Shown in pieces: positions 7,338 through 14,991 of a stretch of 32,145 nucleotides of DNA. The DNA is from CALFMR01 sp035550595 (GTDB lineage: Bacteria > Acidobacteriota > Vicinamibacteria > Vicinamibacterales > SCN-69-37): positions 1-32,145 of the forward strand of contig DASZOV010000120.1 in the NCBI GenBank assembly GCA_035550595.1, given 5' to 3'. How positions within the stretch are numbered: the first letter of the stretch is position 1; every line of letters starts with the position of its first letter. A model generated the notes under the pieces. The model had not been told where the DNA came from and did not search any database. It was given only the letters and a program-made list of their open reading frames with translations. The translations under genes and the position numbers were made by a program.

Positions 7338-7739
7338 ATGTCACGTACGCGTTCCGCAAAGGCCAACAACTTCTCACCGACACTCACCTGGCTGATTGAG
7401 GCGGCGGGTCAGGCGAAAGCAGACGCCGATGGCGCTCACATCGGGGGCGCGGCGCGCGCGTTGGCGGAGTTCGGCGCGCTCGCGCGCTGGGTCGTCCCCA
7501 CTCGCGGCGTGTTCGTGCCGAACGACGGCGAGATCGCGATGGCGATCGAGCGCATCGCGAAGCAGCACCTGGAACTCGAACGCGCCCGCAAGGCATTTCG
7601 GGAGGCGCTCAACGTCGTCGAACCGTTCGAGCCGCGCGATGCCATCGCGTCGGCACAGAATCTCGTCCAGACGGTGTCCGACGAGGCGTACTTTTACGCT
7701 GGCTTGGCGATTGGCGTCACGCTAGTGGACCTTCTGTAG
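7338..7739 (+). CDS. Hypothetical protein of 133 residues
   Basis: I do not recognise this protein. It has a strong ribosome binding site (AGGAGG, six bases before ATG 7338) and neighbouring-gene codon use, so it is very likely expressed. It is mostly alpha-helical: an alanine-rich helix (IEAAGQAKADADGAH), a Trp-Val segment, a charged helix (AIERIAKQHLELERARKAFREAL), and a hydrophobic end (FYAGLAIGVTLVDLL). There is no signal peptide. It stands 200 bases after higBA in the same direction, without an obvious shared promoter. Confidence 0.65.
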   Translation: MSRTRSAKANNFSPTLTWLIEAAGQAKADADGAHIGGAARALAEFGALARWVVPTRGVFVPNDGEIAMAIERIAKQHLELERARKAFREALNVVEPFEPRDAIASAQNLVQTVSDEAYFYAGLAIGVTLVDLL

Positions 7740-7970
7740 TACGTGCGTTGGCAGAGCCGGCTGTTGGAGAGACGACTATGCAGGAGACGACGCGGTCACA
7801 AGGCCACGTCGAACGCTGAACTCCGCCCGATTCTCGCCTCGGTGGCAACGCGTCGCATGGTCGGAACGTTCTGATAGGATGCGAGTTTCCGCGTCTGTTC
7901 GGACGCTACGCTAAATTCCCGCGTCGGTGCGGTTCGTGCGGTTGCCTCTCGCCGACGCTGACACGCGAGG

Positions 7971-9251
7971 ATGATGAACGCATCGACTCTCGCAAGTCCG
8001 CAGGGCTGGCCCTTCTTTCCCACGCTAGTCCGTCTCGCCATCGCCGTCGCGGTGGGCGTGTTCGTGGGACTCGAACGCGAGCACAGCCGAAAGACTGGCG
8101 TGCGGACGTTTGCGCTGATGTCGCTGCTTGGCTGTCTCGCGGGCCTGGCGGGCGAGGTCTACGCCTGGATTGTCCTGCCCTTTGCCGGGCTCGTCACCGT
8201 GCTGATGAACTGGCGCGAGATGGCTCGGCACCAGCAGATGGCCCTCACGACATCGGTCGCGTTGATGCTGGTCACCTTCTGTGGCTTCCTGACGGGTCGT
8301 GGGCACAACTTCACACCGGCCGTCGTGGCCATCGTCACGGCGGCGCTACTTGCCTGGAAGCAACCCATCTCGGGCTTCGTCAGCGGACTGACCGATAAGG
8401 AGCTACGGTCCGCGATTCTGCTCGCGATTCTCACCGTGATCGTGCTTCCGGTCCTTCCGGTCGAACCGGTTGACCCATGGCGGTTGGTGGCTCCACGAGA
8501 GAATTGGGCGAGCGTCGTCCTCATTGCCGCGATCGGCTTCGTCAACTACATCCTGCTTCGTGTCTTGGGGCCGCGCGGGATGGAGATCACCGCCTTCTTC
8601 GGCGGTCTGGTGAACAGCCGCAAGGTCGTCGTGGAACTGGCCGGACGGCTGCGTGACAACGCCGTCCTGCTGCCGGTCGTCTACCGCGGCATTCTGCTGA
8701 CGACCGTCGCCATGGCGCTTCGCAACGCGCTGATCGTCGCCGTCTTCGTGCCGATTGCGGCGGCCTACTGCGCCCTGCCCCTCGGCGCGATGATGGCCGT
8801 CAGCGGGCTCCTCTGGTTGCGCCAGCCGTCGTCGCCGGCCATTGATGGGCATGTGGCGCTAACGCTGGAGTCCCCATTCAGTCTGTCGGCGGCGTTGAAG
8901 TTCGGGCTGGTCTTTCTCCTCTTGAACGTCGTCGGCGCGCTCGCGGAGCGCCACTTCGGGTCGTCGAGCTTCTATTTCGTCAGCATGGCCGGCGGCCTGC
9001 TCTCGAGTGGATCGTCGATTGCCGCCGCCGCCAGCCTGATTCGGCAGCACGAATTGTCGATGCAGACCGGCATCAACGGCGTCGTGCTCTCCAGTCTGAC
9101 CAGTCTTCTCGTCAACATTCCACTGGTTCGCAAATTGATCGATGACGCTTCCATCAAGCAGGCGATTACCCGATCGATCCTGATGGCGGCGGTCGCTGGA
9201 GCGATCGGATTGCTGGTCAATGATTGGGTGTGGCCGCTGTTCTCCGGATGA
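7971..9251 (+). CDS. MgtC/SapB N-terminal domain fused to DUF4010, membrane protein
   Basis: The 426-residue protein is an integral inner-membrane protein with about a dozen hydrophobic segments. The first ~140 residues show the MgtC/SapB pattern (VGVFVGLEREHSRKTGVRTF, then LMSLLGCLAGL). The remainder fits DUF4010, with glycine- and serine-rich helices such as FFGGLVNSRKVVVELAG and GGLLSSGSSIAAAASL. Family members have been linked to magnesium stress and membrane homeostasis; transport activity is unproven. Two ATGs (7971, 7974) follow a GAGG. It is a single gene: 230 bases with nothing recognisable lie upstream, and a hairpin separates it from the convergent anti-sigma gene. Confidence 0.85.
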   Translation: MMNASTLASPQGWPFFPTLVRLAIAVAVGVFVGLEREHSRKTGVRTFALMSLLGCLAGLAGEVYAWIVLPFAGLVTVLMNWREMARHQQMALTTSVALMLVTFCGFLTGRGHNFTPAVVAIVTAALLAWKQPISGFVSGLTDKELRSAILLAILTVIVLPVLPVEPVDPWRLVAPRENWASVVLIAAIGFVNYILLRVLGPRGMEITAFFGGLVNSRKVVVELAGRLRDNAVLLPVVYRGILLTTVAMALRNALIVAVFVPIAAAYCALPLGAMMAVSGLLWLRQPSSPAIDGHVALTLESPFSLSAALKFGLVFLLLNVVGALAERHFGSSSFYFVSMAGGLLSSGSSIAAAASLIRQHELSMQTGINGVVLSSLTSLLVNIPLVRKLIDDASIKQAITRSILMAAVAGAIGLLVNDWVWPLFSG

Positions 9252-9263
9252 ATGCTCCGGAGT
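9243..9263. terminator. Hairpin between convergent genes
   Basis: CTCCGG (9243-9248) and CCGGAG (9258-9263) flank a 9-base loop that contains the MgtC-family stop codon. It lies 45 bases from the end of the anti-sigma gene on the other strand. The stem is short and lacks a U-tract. Confidence 0.35.
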
Positions 9264-9307
9264 AGCTGTTGCGACGACCGAGTCACTCGAGATTATCGTT
9301 CGCCACG

Positions 9308-10012
9308 TTACCGTACGGTGGCGGGAAACGAACGCCAACTGTCCCCTCGCGGACGTACATCGAGGCGATATGCTCCCGGCGGGACGGCACGCAGATCAAG
9401 CGTCGTGGTCAGCGTCGTAACGAAGTCGCGAATCTCGGCTGGCCCTGATGCCGCCGCCAGCGATCGTGACGATCCGTCCACGAGGCGTACGTCGTACGAC
9501 CCGGGCTCCGCGCCTGTCGGCAGGAGGATGGTGAGATCCAATCGGCTCGCCGGCAGGATCAGTGGCGGCACCGTTGCCGAGGTGTCGGTGCTGCGCGACA
9601 CGGCGTACGGACGCAGGTCCACGATGAGGCGCGCTGCGGTGACTATCGGCGTCTGGGCGTTCGACATGTTCGCGGGGTTGGCGCTGCGCCACCACCAGAC
9701 GCCGGTGACGACGAGCGCCAGCGCCGCCGCAGCAACCCACCAGGTGGTCCCCGCGCGGCGCGCGGCCGACGTGAAGTTCGCCGGCACGTCGTCCTGCAGG
9801 CGTCTGAACGCCTGGTAGCACGGCGAACAGTCCGCCAGATGCGCGTACGCCGGATCGTCCATCGGGCGTTCGCGCCGCGCCAACGCCGCGAGGACGTCGG
9901 GCGACGGGCATCCAATCCGCGCGGGATTCGGATTCGCGGCGCCGAAGAGCGCGTCGAGTTCATCGCGCGCGACGAAGGCACGCGGCGCGGCCGCATCCGG
10001 TCTATTCGTCAT
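9308..10012 (-). CDS. Zinc-finger anti-sigma factor with one membrane segment
   Basis: From ATG 10012 the protein is 234 residues and overlaps the sigma-factor gene by 11 bases. At about residues 55-65, AHLADCSPC gives the HxxxCxxC zinc-binding pattern of ZAS anti-sigma domains. One transmembrane helix follows at about 85-105 (TTWWVAAAALALVVTGVWWW). The rest would lie outside the cytoplasm and looks like a small beta-rich sensor domain (LDLTILLPTGAEPGSYDVRL). It should hold the adjacent sigma factor inactive at the membrane until a signal arrives. Overlap with the sigma gene supports the pairing; the signal is unknown. Confidence 0.8.
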   Translation of the reverse strand: MTNRPDAAAPRAFVARDELDALFGAANPNPARIGCPSPDVLAALARRERPMDDPAYAHLADCSPCYQAFRRLQDDVPANFTSAARRAGTTWWVAAAALALVVTGVWWWRSANPANMSNAQTPIVTAARLIVDLRPYAVSRSTDTSATVPPLILPASRLDLTILLPTGAEPGSYDVRLVDGSSRSLAAASGPAEIRDFVTTLTTTLDLRAVPPGAYRLDVRPRGDSWRSFPATVR

Positions 10013-10652
10013 CGGAGCTCTCGAACGCGTCGTCATGACGCGTCGGAAACGCGCGGCCGTCGCCGTCCGTCGCGAGCGCGCGGCGGCTCGTGTGAGCGGG
10101 CGCCTCGGACGACAGACCCAGCAGCCGCCTCACTTTTTGCTTCGTGCGGGCGAACAGAGTGTCGATCGCACCTGGCGTCGTGCCGCGACGCGCGGCAATC
10201 TCGTGACTGGAGAAACCGGCTTTCTTCCAGATGCAGACCATGCGCTCGTCGGGCGTCAGGTGTTCGAACACCTCCCGGAGGAGGACCTGATGCTCCACCT
10301 GCTCGACCGTCCCAAACGTGGCCGCCACACCGTCGAGCGCGGAGGCGCTCACATTGGGCTCGAGCGTGTGCTGCGCCAACTGGCCAGATCCACGTCGCAG
10401 CCGTGAGGTGCCGATGCTGCGCAGCGTGACCCAGGCGTACCCGTGCAGGTGTTCGATTGGGCCGGCCTCTGCCTCGCGTTTGACGATGCGCCGGCCGGCC
10501 TCTTCGAGCGCGTCGACGAGCGAGGCGTCGTCGCGAAAGACGGGATACGCACGCTGAAACCGCGGCACCAGTGCGACCAGCACGCGCTCCACACGCTCGT
10601 CGAGCGGCTGGCCGCGCTCATCGAGAAGCCGGAGGGGGTAATGCGGTGTCAT
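10002..10652 (-). CDS. ECF-like sigma-70 family factor
   Basis: The protein has 216 residues. Region 4 is clear at about residues 125-180: FEHLTPDERMVCIWKKAGFS, then SHEIAARRGTTPGAIDTLFARTKQKVRRLLG, a typical helix-turn-helix. Region 2 is divergent but visible (HGYAWVTLRSIGTSRLRRG). The ~35-residue C-terminal tail is charged and probably disordered. It lies between the S41 peptidase gene (22 bases upstream) and its anti-sigma factor (overlapping), so it is part of a four-gene minus-strand cluster. Target promoters cannot be read from the window. Confidence 0.8.
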   Translation of the reverse strand: MTPHYPLRLLDERGQPLDERVERVLVALVPRFQRAYPVFRDDASLVDALEEAGRRIVKREAEAGPIEHLHGYAWVTLRSIGTSRLRRGSGQLAQHTLEPNVSASALDGVAATFGTVEQVEHQVLLREVFEHLTPDERMVCIWKKAGFSSHEIAARRGTTPGAIDTLFARTKQKVRRLLGLSSEAPAHTSRRALATDGDGRAFPTRHDDAFESSDDE

Positions 10653-10674
10653 GGCACGACATTCGGGGCTCAGG

Positions 10675-11904
10675 TCACGACAGGCAGGCCAGCGCGCGAT
10701 CGAGTTGCGGATCGTGCCCGTGCCAGACAGCCTCGGCCGAAAACGGTTCTTCGATGTCCGGCGTCACGCCGACGCCTTCGAGATTCCGCCCCTGCCACGT
10801 GTAGTACGCGGCCACGGGAATCGCGATGCGATAGCCGTGGCCGACCGTGAAGGCACTGGTCGCCACGAGGCGGCCGGCGGTCTTCGTGCCGACAAGCGTG
10901 GCGAGGCGGTACTCGGACACGAACCCCGCGATCATCTCGGCCGCGCTCGCCGAATGCTCGTTCACGAGCACGGCGACATGGCCGTGGTGGGCCTGCGGTC
11001 CAAGGGCCTCCGTGAAGACGGCCACCGATCGGCTCGCAGTCGCGAACTTCACGGCGAGCGGGATCACGCCCCATTTGGAAGACGGAATGCGATCGAACGA
11101 CGGCAGGCGGTCCTTCGTGAGTCCCTTCTGTGCCGCCGCGCGGCCCAGGCTGTAGCCGACGCCCCGTCGATCCGGGCAGAGATGGCTCATGACCCGCAAG
11201 CAGCCGATGCCGCCACCGGTATTGCCGCGCAGATCGACCACGAGCTTCGGACACTGCAGCTCCGCCGTGGCACGGCTGATGTCGCGCGCCACGTCCATCC
11301 CGAGCACGCCGGGAAACATGCTGATGCGGACGACGCCGACGTCGTCGCGTGGCTTGGAGGTGGTCACGACCTGATCGGGGACGACGATCGGCCGCTGCTT
11401 CTCCCTCGACCCCGGCACCGCCATCGTCGCCGACGCGGTGGCGCCGTCAGCCCGGCGAATGGTGAAGGCGTACGTCTGTCCGAGTGAGAACGGCACGGCA
11501 TCAGGAGGACGCATGTCCTGGCCGTCGATCATCAGCAGCACGTCGCCGGACCGTACGCCCGCGCGCGCGGCCACGCCAGCCGGATGGACATCCTGAAAGA
11601 CCCACCGCATGCCATCGGCCGTCTCCACCTTTGCGAACGTCGCCGCAATCGCCACGCGTCCCGCGACGCGTGGACGGCCTTCGTGAAAACAGCCCGTGTG
11701 GCTCGTGCCGAGATCTTTCAGCAGGTTCGTGAGCGCCTGCTCGAAAGCCTCCGGCATCTCGCTGCCGACGACGGCTTGTTCGTGCCGCGCTTTCAGCGCC
11801 GGCAGGTCGACCGGAGGTCCCATGAACTTCCGATCGATGATGGTGAGCACGCGTTGAAAGACATCGCGGCGCGCAGACTCGGTGAGGGGCGTGATCGTCG
11901 CCAT
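10675..11904 (-). CDS. S41-family (tail-specific type) serine peptidase with PDZ domain
   Basis: The 409-residue protein has a PDZ-like segment at about residues 105-135 (AGVAARAGVRSGDVLLMIDGQ) and an S41 catalytic region containing LVVDLRGNTGGGIG, NEHSASAAEMIAGF (nucleophile Ser near 319) and GTKTAGRLV (Lys near 340), the Ser/Lys arrangement of C-terminal processing proteases. It ends with YTWQGRNLEGVGVTPDI, as in the family. No signal peptide or membrane segment is visible at the N-terminus (MATITPLTESARRD), so as annotated it would stay in the cytoplasm, unusual for the family. It starts 12 bases after the CHAT gene and precedes the sigma factor. Its substrate may be one of the neighbours, but that is inference. 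Confidence 0.85.
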   Translation of the reverse strand: MATITPLTESARRDVFQRVLTIIDRKFMGPPVDLPALKARHEQAVVGSEMPEAFEQALTNLLKDLGTSHTGCFHEGRPRVAGRVAIAATFAKVETADGMRWVFQDVHPAGVAARAGVRSGDVLLMIDGQDMRPPDAVPFSLGQTYAFTIRRADGATASATMAVPGSREKQRPIVVPDQVVTTSKPRDDVGVVRISMFPGVLGMDVARDISRATAELQCPKLVVDLRGNTGGGIGCLRVMSHLCPDRRGVGYSLGRAAAQKGLTKDRLPSFDRIPSSKWGVIPLAVKFATASRSVAVFTEALGPQAHHGHVAVLVNEHSASAAEMIAGFVSEYRLATLVGTKTAGRLVATSAFTVGHGYRIAIPVAAYYTWQGRNLEGVGVTPDIEEPFSAEAVWHGHDPQLDRALACLS

Positions 11905-11916
11905 GTGCGGGCTCCT

Positions 11917-14652
11917 CTACCTCCCGGGACGCGCGGCGACGTGGATGACGGCTGCGCCGTCACCGTACGCCAGGACACCACTCCAGAGATTCGGTAGGGC
12001 CTGCGGCCCGAATCGATCGAGCATCGTGAGCTTGGCGCCGCGTAGCGCATCGGCGACGTCCGTGCCCGTCGCCAGGCGCGTGTAGAACTCGCGCATCAGC
12101 GCCAGACTGAATGTATCGTCCGCCGACCAGAGGTTCGCGACGACCGCGTGCGCGCCAGCGGCGAGGAATGGTCGGACGAGACTGGCCACGCCCTCCTGAC
12201 CGTGGACGGCGCCGGCGCCCGTGTCGCACGCGGACAACGTCACGAGCGCCGCGCGCAGACGCAGTTCGAGAATCTCGCCCGCCTGCAGCAAGCCGTCGTC
12301 GTCGCCGGCAGGACGGAGCAGCAGCGCGGATCGAGACGGCACCTTCTTGCTCAGGACGCCGTGCGCCGCAAAGTGCAGGACCTCGAAGTCCTCCAACGGC
12401 GTCTGCTTCACCGCTTGTTCCGTGGCCGCCGGTCCCACGAGGACGGTCGACCGTGACGCATCGAGCAGCGTGCCAACGGCGCGCGCCTCGTCGGCGGCGG
12501 ACGGCAGCGGGGCGAGGGTCGTGACGTCAAGGTCGTAGATGCCGCGCGAGATGGTGGCGCTTGTGGGCGCCAAGGCGGTCTTCTCGACCGGTGCAGTCGC
12601 CACGGGCGACGCGCCCAGGGCGAGCGCCATGTGCGTCGGCCTCACGCCTTGCGGTCTCCGCAGAATCGCCAGTACCGATCCCGAGGGCACGTACGACACG
12701 ATGTGCGATCGCAACAGCGGCGTGCCGGATGCGTCGATGAGCAATTCAAATGGCAACTGATGCAAGTCGCCGTCCGGGCTGATGATGAGCCGTTGATGCG
12801 TCGTCAGTTCTGGCATCCGCGCCAGCAGGAGATCGGCCAGCCGGTGGTTGTCGGCGCTCGCGTCAGTGCCCGCTCGCACGGCGTGCAACACCGTCACAAC
12901 CACGGGTTCGATCACGGCGCGGCTCGACAAGCGTTGCAGGCGGGCGGTGTCATGCGTGATCACGAGGCTGCACGACGCCGGATTCGCAAGGGCGAACTCC
13001 ACGAAGACTTCGTACGGCCGAAGCGCTCGCTGTACAGCCGCCAACGCCAGCGGCTGCCGCGGACCGGTCCGCGTGCGACTGAACAGCTCCGTCGAGATCG
13101 GCGCGAGTTGCGCCTCGGCCAGAAAGACTTGATCGAGCAACCGTTGTCGATCGGATCGCGCCGTGGTGCGGAGCAGCTTCACCTGCAACGCGGACAACGC
13201 GCGCTCGCGCGTTCGCATGTCCGGCGATTTGGCGACCGCGCTCGCAACGGGCGTCGATAGCAGCAGTTCGAGCAGCGATCGGCCGCGTGCGTCCTCGACG
13301 ATCTGGAACGCGCGGCGGGGATTCAGCTCGGAGGCAGCCTCGAGCCGGATGCGGGCGCTGTACACATCGTCCATGCCGCCAATCACGCGGCTCCGCACCC
13401 ACGGGCTGCTGACGTGCGTCATCAGGCCTTCGAGGAGATCGTTCGCTTCGTCGAGGAGGTTCCGAGCGTCGGCATACCGACGCTCGCTCATGCGCAGATC
13501 GGCTCGTTCCGCGAGCAGGCGCGGGAGCAGGAGGGGTTCGGCCATCTCGCGCGCGGCGGCGATGCCCTGCTCAAGCGATCGATCGGCGTCGGCTGGATGA
13601 TGCGCCTGCCGTTGCAGCCGAGCGATGTCGAGGTCAATCTCCGCGATCAGGCGCGTACCGCCGGATTGTCGGGCGAAATCCGCGGCGCGGATCAGACGCG
13701 ACAACGCCTGGTCCGGATGCTCCTGTGCCATCGCCAAGTCGGCCAAAGCCATGTCCAGCGTCGCCTCGTAGCCGAGCGCGCCTTGCCGTTCAGCCGCCGC
13801 CTGGGCCGTCGCGAGCAGTTGCTCCGCCTCCGAGAAGCGACCGAGCTTCCCGAGCGCGGTGCCTTTGCCGACGTCGGTCATCTCCGGAAACTGGAGTCCT
13901 GGAATCGCCGTGCCCGCCTTGAGGGCCTGATCGTAGAAATCGAGGGCCTGCTGCGGACGGCCCAATTGCACGTAGCCGTCGCCGAAGAGCGTCAGCCAGC
14001 GCACGAGGGATGGCGCGTCGCCGGTCGTCCGCGCGACGGCCAGCGCGCGCGTGAGTTGCACAATGCTCGCGTTGATGTCGCCTAACTGAAAGGCGACGAC
14101 GCCCAATTCGCCGCGGATGCGATTGCTCCAGCCGGCGTCGCCCACACGCTCGCTGATCGCGAGCGCCGCCTTCCACGAGGCCTCGGCCAGATTCGGATCG
14201 AGGTCCTCGTCGGTTTCGCCCTTGATGACGAGACAGCGCAGCCGCAACGCGTCGTCGGTCTGTGCGATCGGATCGTCAAGGTATTCGGAGAGGCGCATCG
14301 AGGCGTCGGCCACGGAGAGACGTGGTAGTTCGCCGCGCAGCACGTTGATTGCCGCGTAGAGGGCGTTGCGGCGATCGCCACGCGCCTCGAACAATCGTTG
14401 CGCCTCAGCGTAGATCGGCTCCGCCTTGGTCCACGCCTTCATCCACGCCAATTGCTCGGCCTGCGCGAGCAGACGCTGCGGATCGTCCGCGTCTTGTGCG
14501 CGAACGGCAGGAGGCAGGCAGACCGTGGCCAGGAGAATCGCCGCCGCGACATGACCGGCGCGCGGCGTGCGCCGACGTGGAACGAGACGATTACGAGGAA
14601 GCCACCGTCTTCGCGGGTCGCATTCCGACCGAGACGGCTCCGTCGCGGGCAT
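11917..14652 (-). CDS. TPR-CHAT protein with an export signal
   Basis: The 911-residue protein starts at ATG 14652 behind a purine-rich GGGGGA. A basic N-region is followed by AAAILLATVCLPPAVRAQ, a Sec-type signal, so the protein is probably outside the inner membrane. Residues ~50-420 are TPR-like helical repeats. Residues ~590-905 are a CHAT caspase-like domain: LHFAAHG carries the catalytic His near 762 and SACDTGAG the Cys near 807, with FLAAGAHAVVANLW after it. CHAT proteases of the caspase/separase clan cut specific partners. It is the first gene of a cluster with an S41 peptidase, a sigma factor and a membrane anti-sigma factor, so regulated cleavage in that pathway is plausible but untested. 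Confidence 0.88.
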   Translation of the reverse strand: MPATEPSRSECDPRRRWLPRNRLVPRRRTPRAGHVAAAILLATVCLPPAVRAQDADDPQRLLAQAEQLAWMKAWTKAEPIYAEAQRLFEARGDRRNALYAAINVLRGELPRLSVADASMRLSEYLDDPIAQTDDALRLRCLVIKGETDEDLDPNLAEASWKAALAISERVGDAGWSNRIRGELGVVAFQLGDINASIVQLTRALAVARTTGDAPSLVRWLTLFGDGYVQLGRPQQALDFYDQALKAGTAIPGLQFPEMTDVGKGTALGKLGRFSEAEQLLATAQAAAERQGALGYEATLDMALADLAMAQEHPDQALSRLIRAADFARQSGGTRLIAEIDLDIARLQRQAHHPADADRSLEQGIAAAREMAEPLLLPRLLAERADLRMSERRYADARNLLDEANDLLEGLMTHVSSPWVRSRVIGGMDDVYSARIRLEAASELNPRRAFQIVEDARGRSLLELLLSTPVASAVAKSPDMRTRERALSALQVKLLRTTARSDRQRLLDQVFLAEAQLAPISTELFSRTRTGPRQPLALAAVQRALRPYEVFVEFALANPASCSLVITHDTARLQRLSSRAVIEPVVVTVLHAVRAGTDASADNHRLADLLLARMPELTTHQRLIISPDGDLHQLPFELLIDASGTPLLRSHIVSYVPSGSVLAILRRPQGVRPTHMALALGASPVATAPVEKTALAPTSATISRGIYDLDVTTLAPLPSAADEARAVGTLLDASRSTVLVGPAATEQAVKQTPLEDFEVLHFAAHGVLSKKVPSRSALLLRPAGDDDGLLQAGEILELRLRAALVTLSACDTGAGAVHGQEGVASLVRPFLAAGAHAVVANLWSADDTFSLALMREFYTRLATGTDVADALRGAKLTMLDRFGPQALPNLWSGVLAYGDGAAVIHVAARPGR

Positions 14653-14942
14653 AACGTCCCCCTTCCCGGATTGAGCTCGCTGGGGAGCGGGCGACTCGAC
14701 GCGCGTACTTGTTGAACGCTGGTTGTACTCGAAATCTTACAGGTCGGCACGGGCGGACTTCGCCGGCGGCGGAAGACCGAGGCGCAGGCACCACTTCATA
14801 ACGTCGTGGCTGACAAGTGTCGCGGGATGTCGCGGTGACGTTCCCGCGCGACACGTCGGTGACGATGTGTCTTCCAGCCGGGGCGGTTGCTGGGCTCCTC
14901 CAGCCGTGAATCGTGCCACGACCGGACGGTGATGTGTCGCGG
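14653..14942. other. Intergenic region between the divergent CHAT and TonB genes
   Basis: No gene is apparent. It should hold the promoter of the CHAT cluster, which I could not place. An imperfect inverted repeat, GTGTCGCGGGA (14817-14827) against TCCCGCGCGACAC (14842-14854), pairs except for a two-base bulge and is the only marked structure. Confidence 0.45.
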
Positions 14943-14981
14943 TTGACATCTGAATGTTCTGCGATGTAGCTTGAGCTACAT
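14943..14981 (+). promoter_or_regulatory. TonB-receptor promoter with MntR-like palindrome
   Basis: TTGACA (14943-14948) is a consensus -35. The -10 position 16-17 bases on lies inside a perfect palindrome: ATGTAGCT (14964-14971), TG, AGCTACAT (14974-14981). Its core TAGCnnnnGCTA matches the core of the enterobacterial MntR box, and an MntR gene closes the same gene group. Repressor bound here would cover the -10. The match to MntR is by core pattern only. Confidence 0.65.
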
Positions 14982-14991
14982 TATGGGGCTC

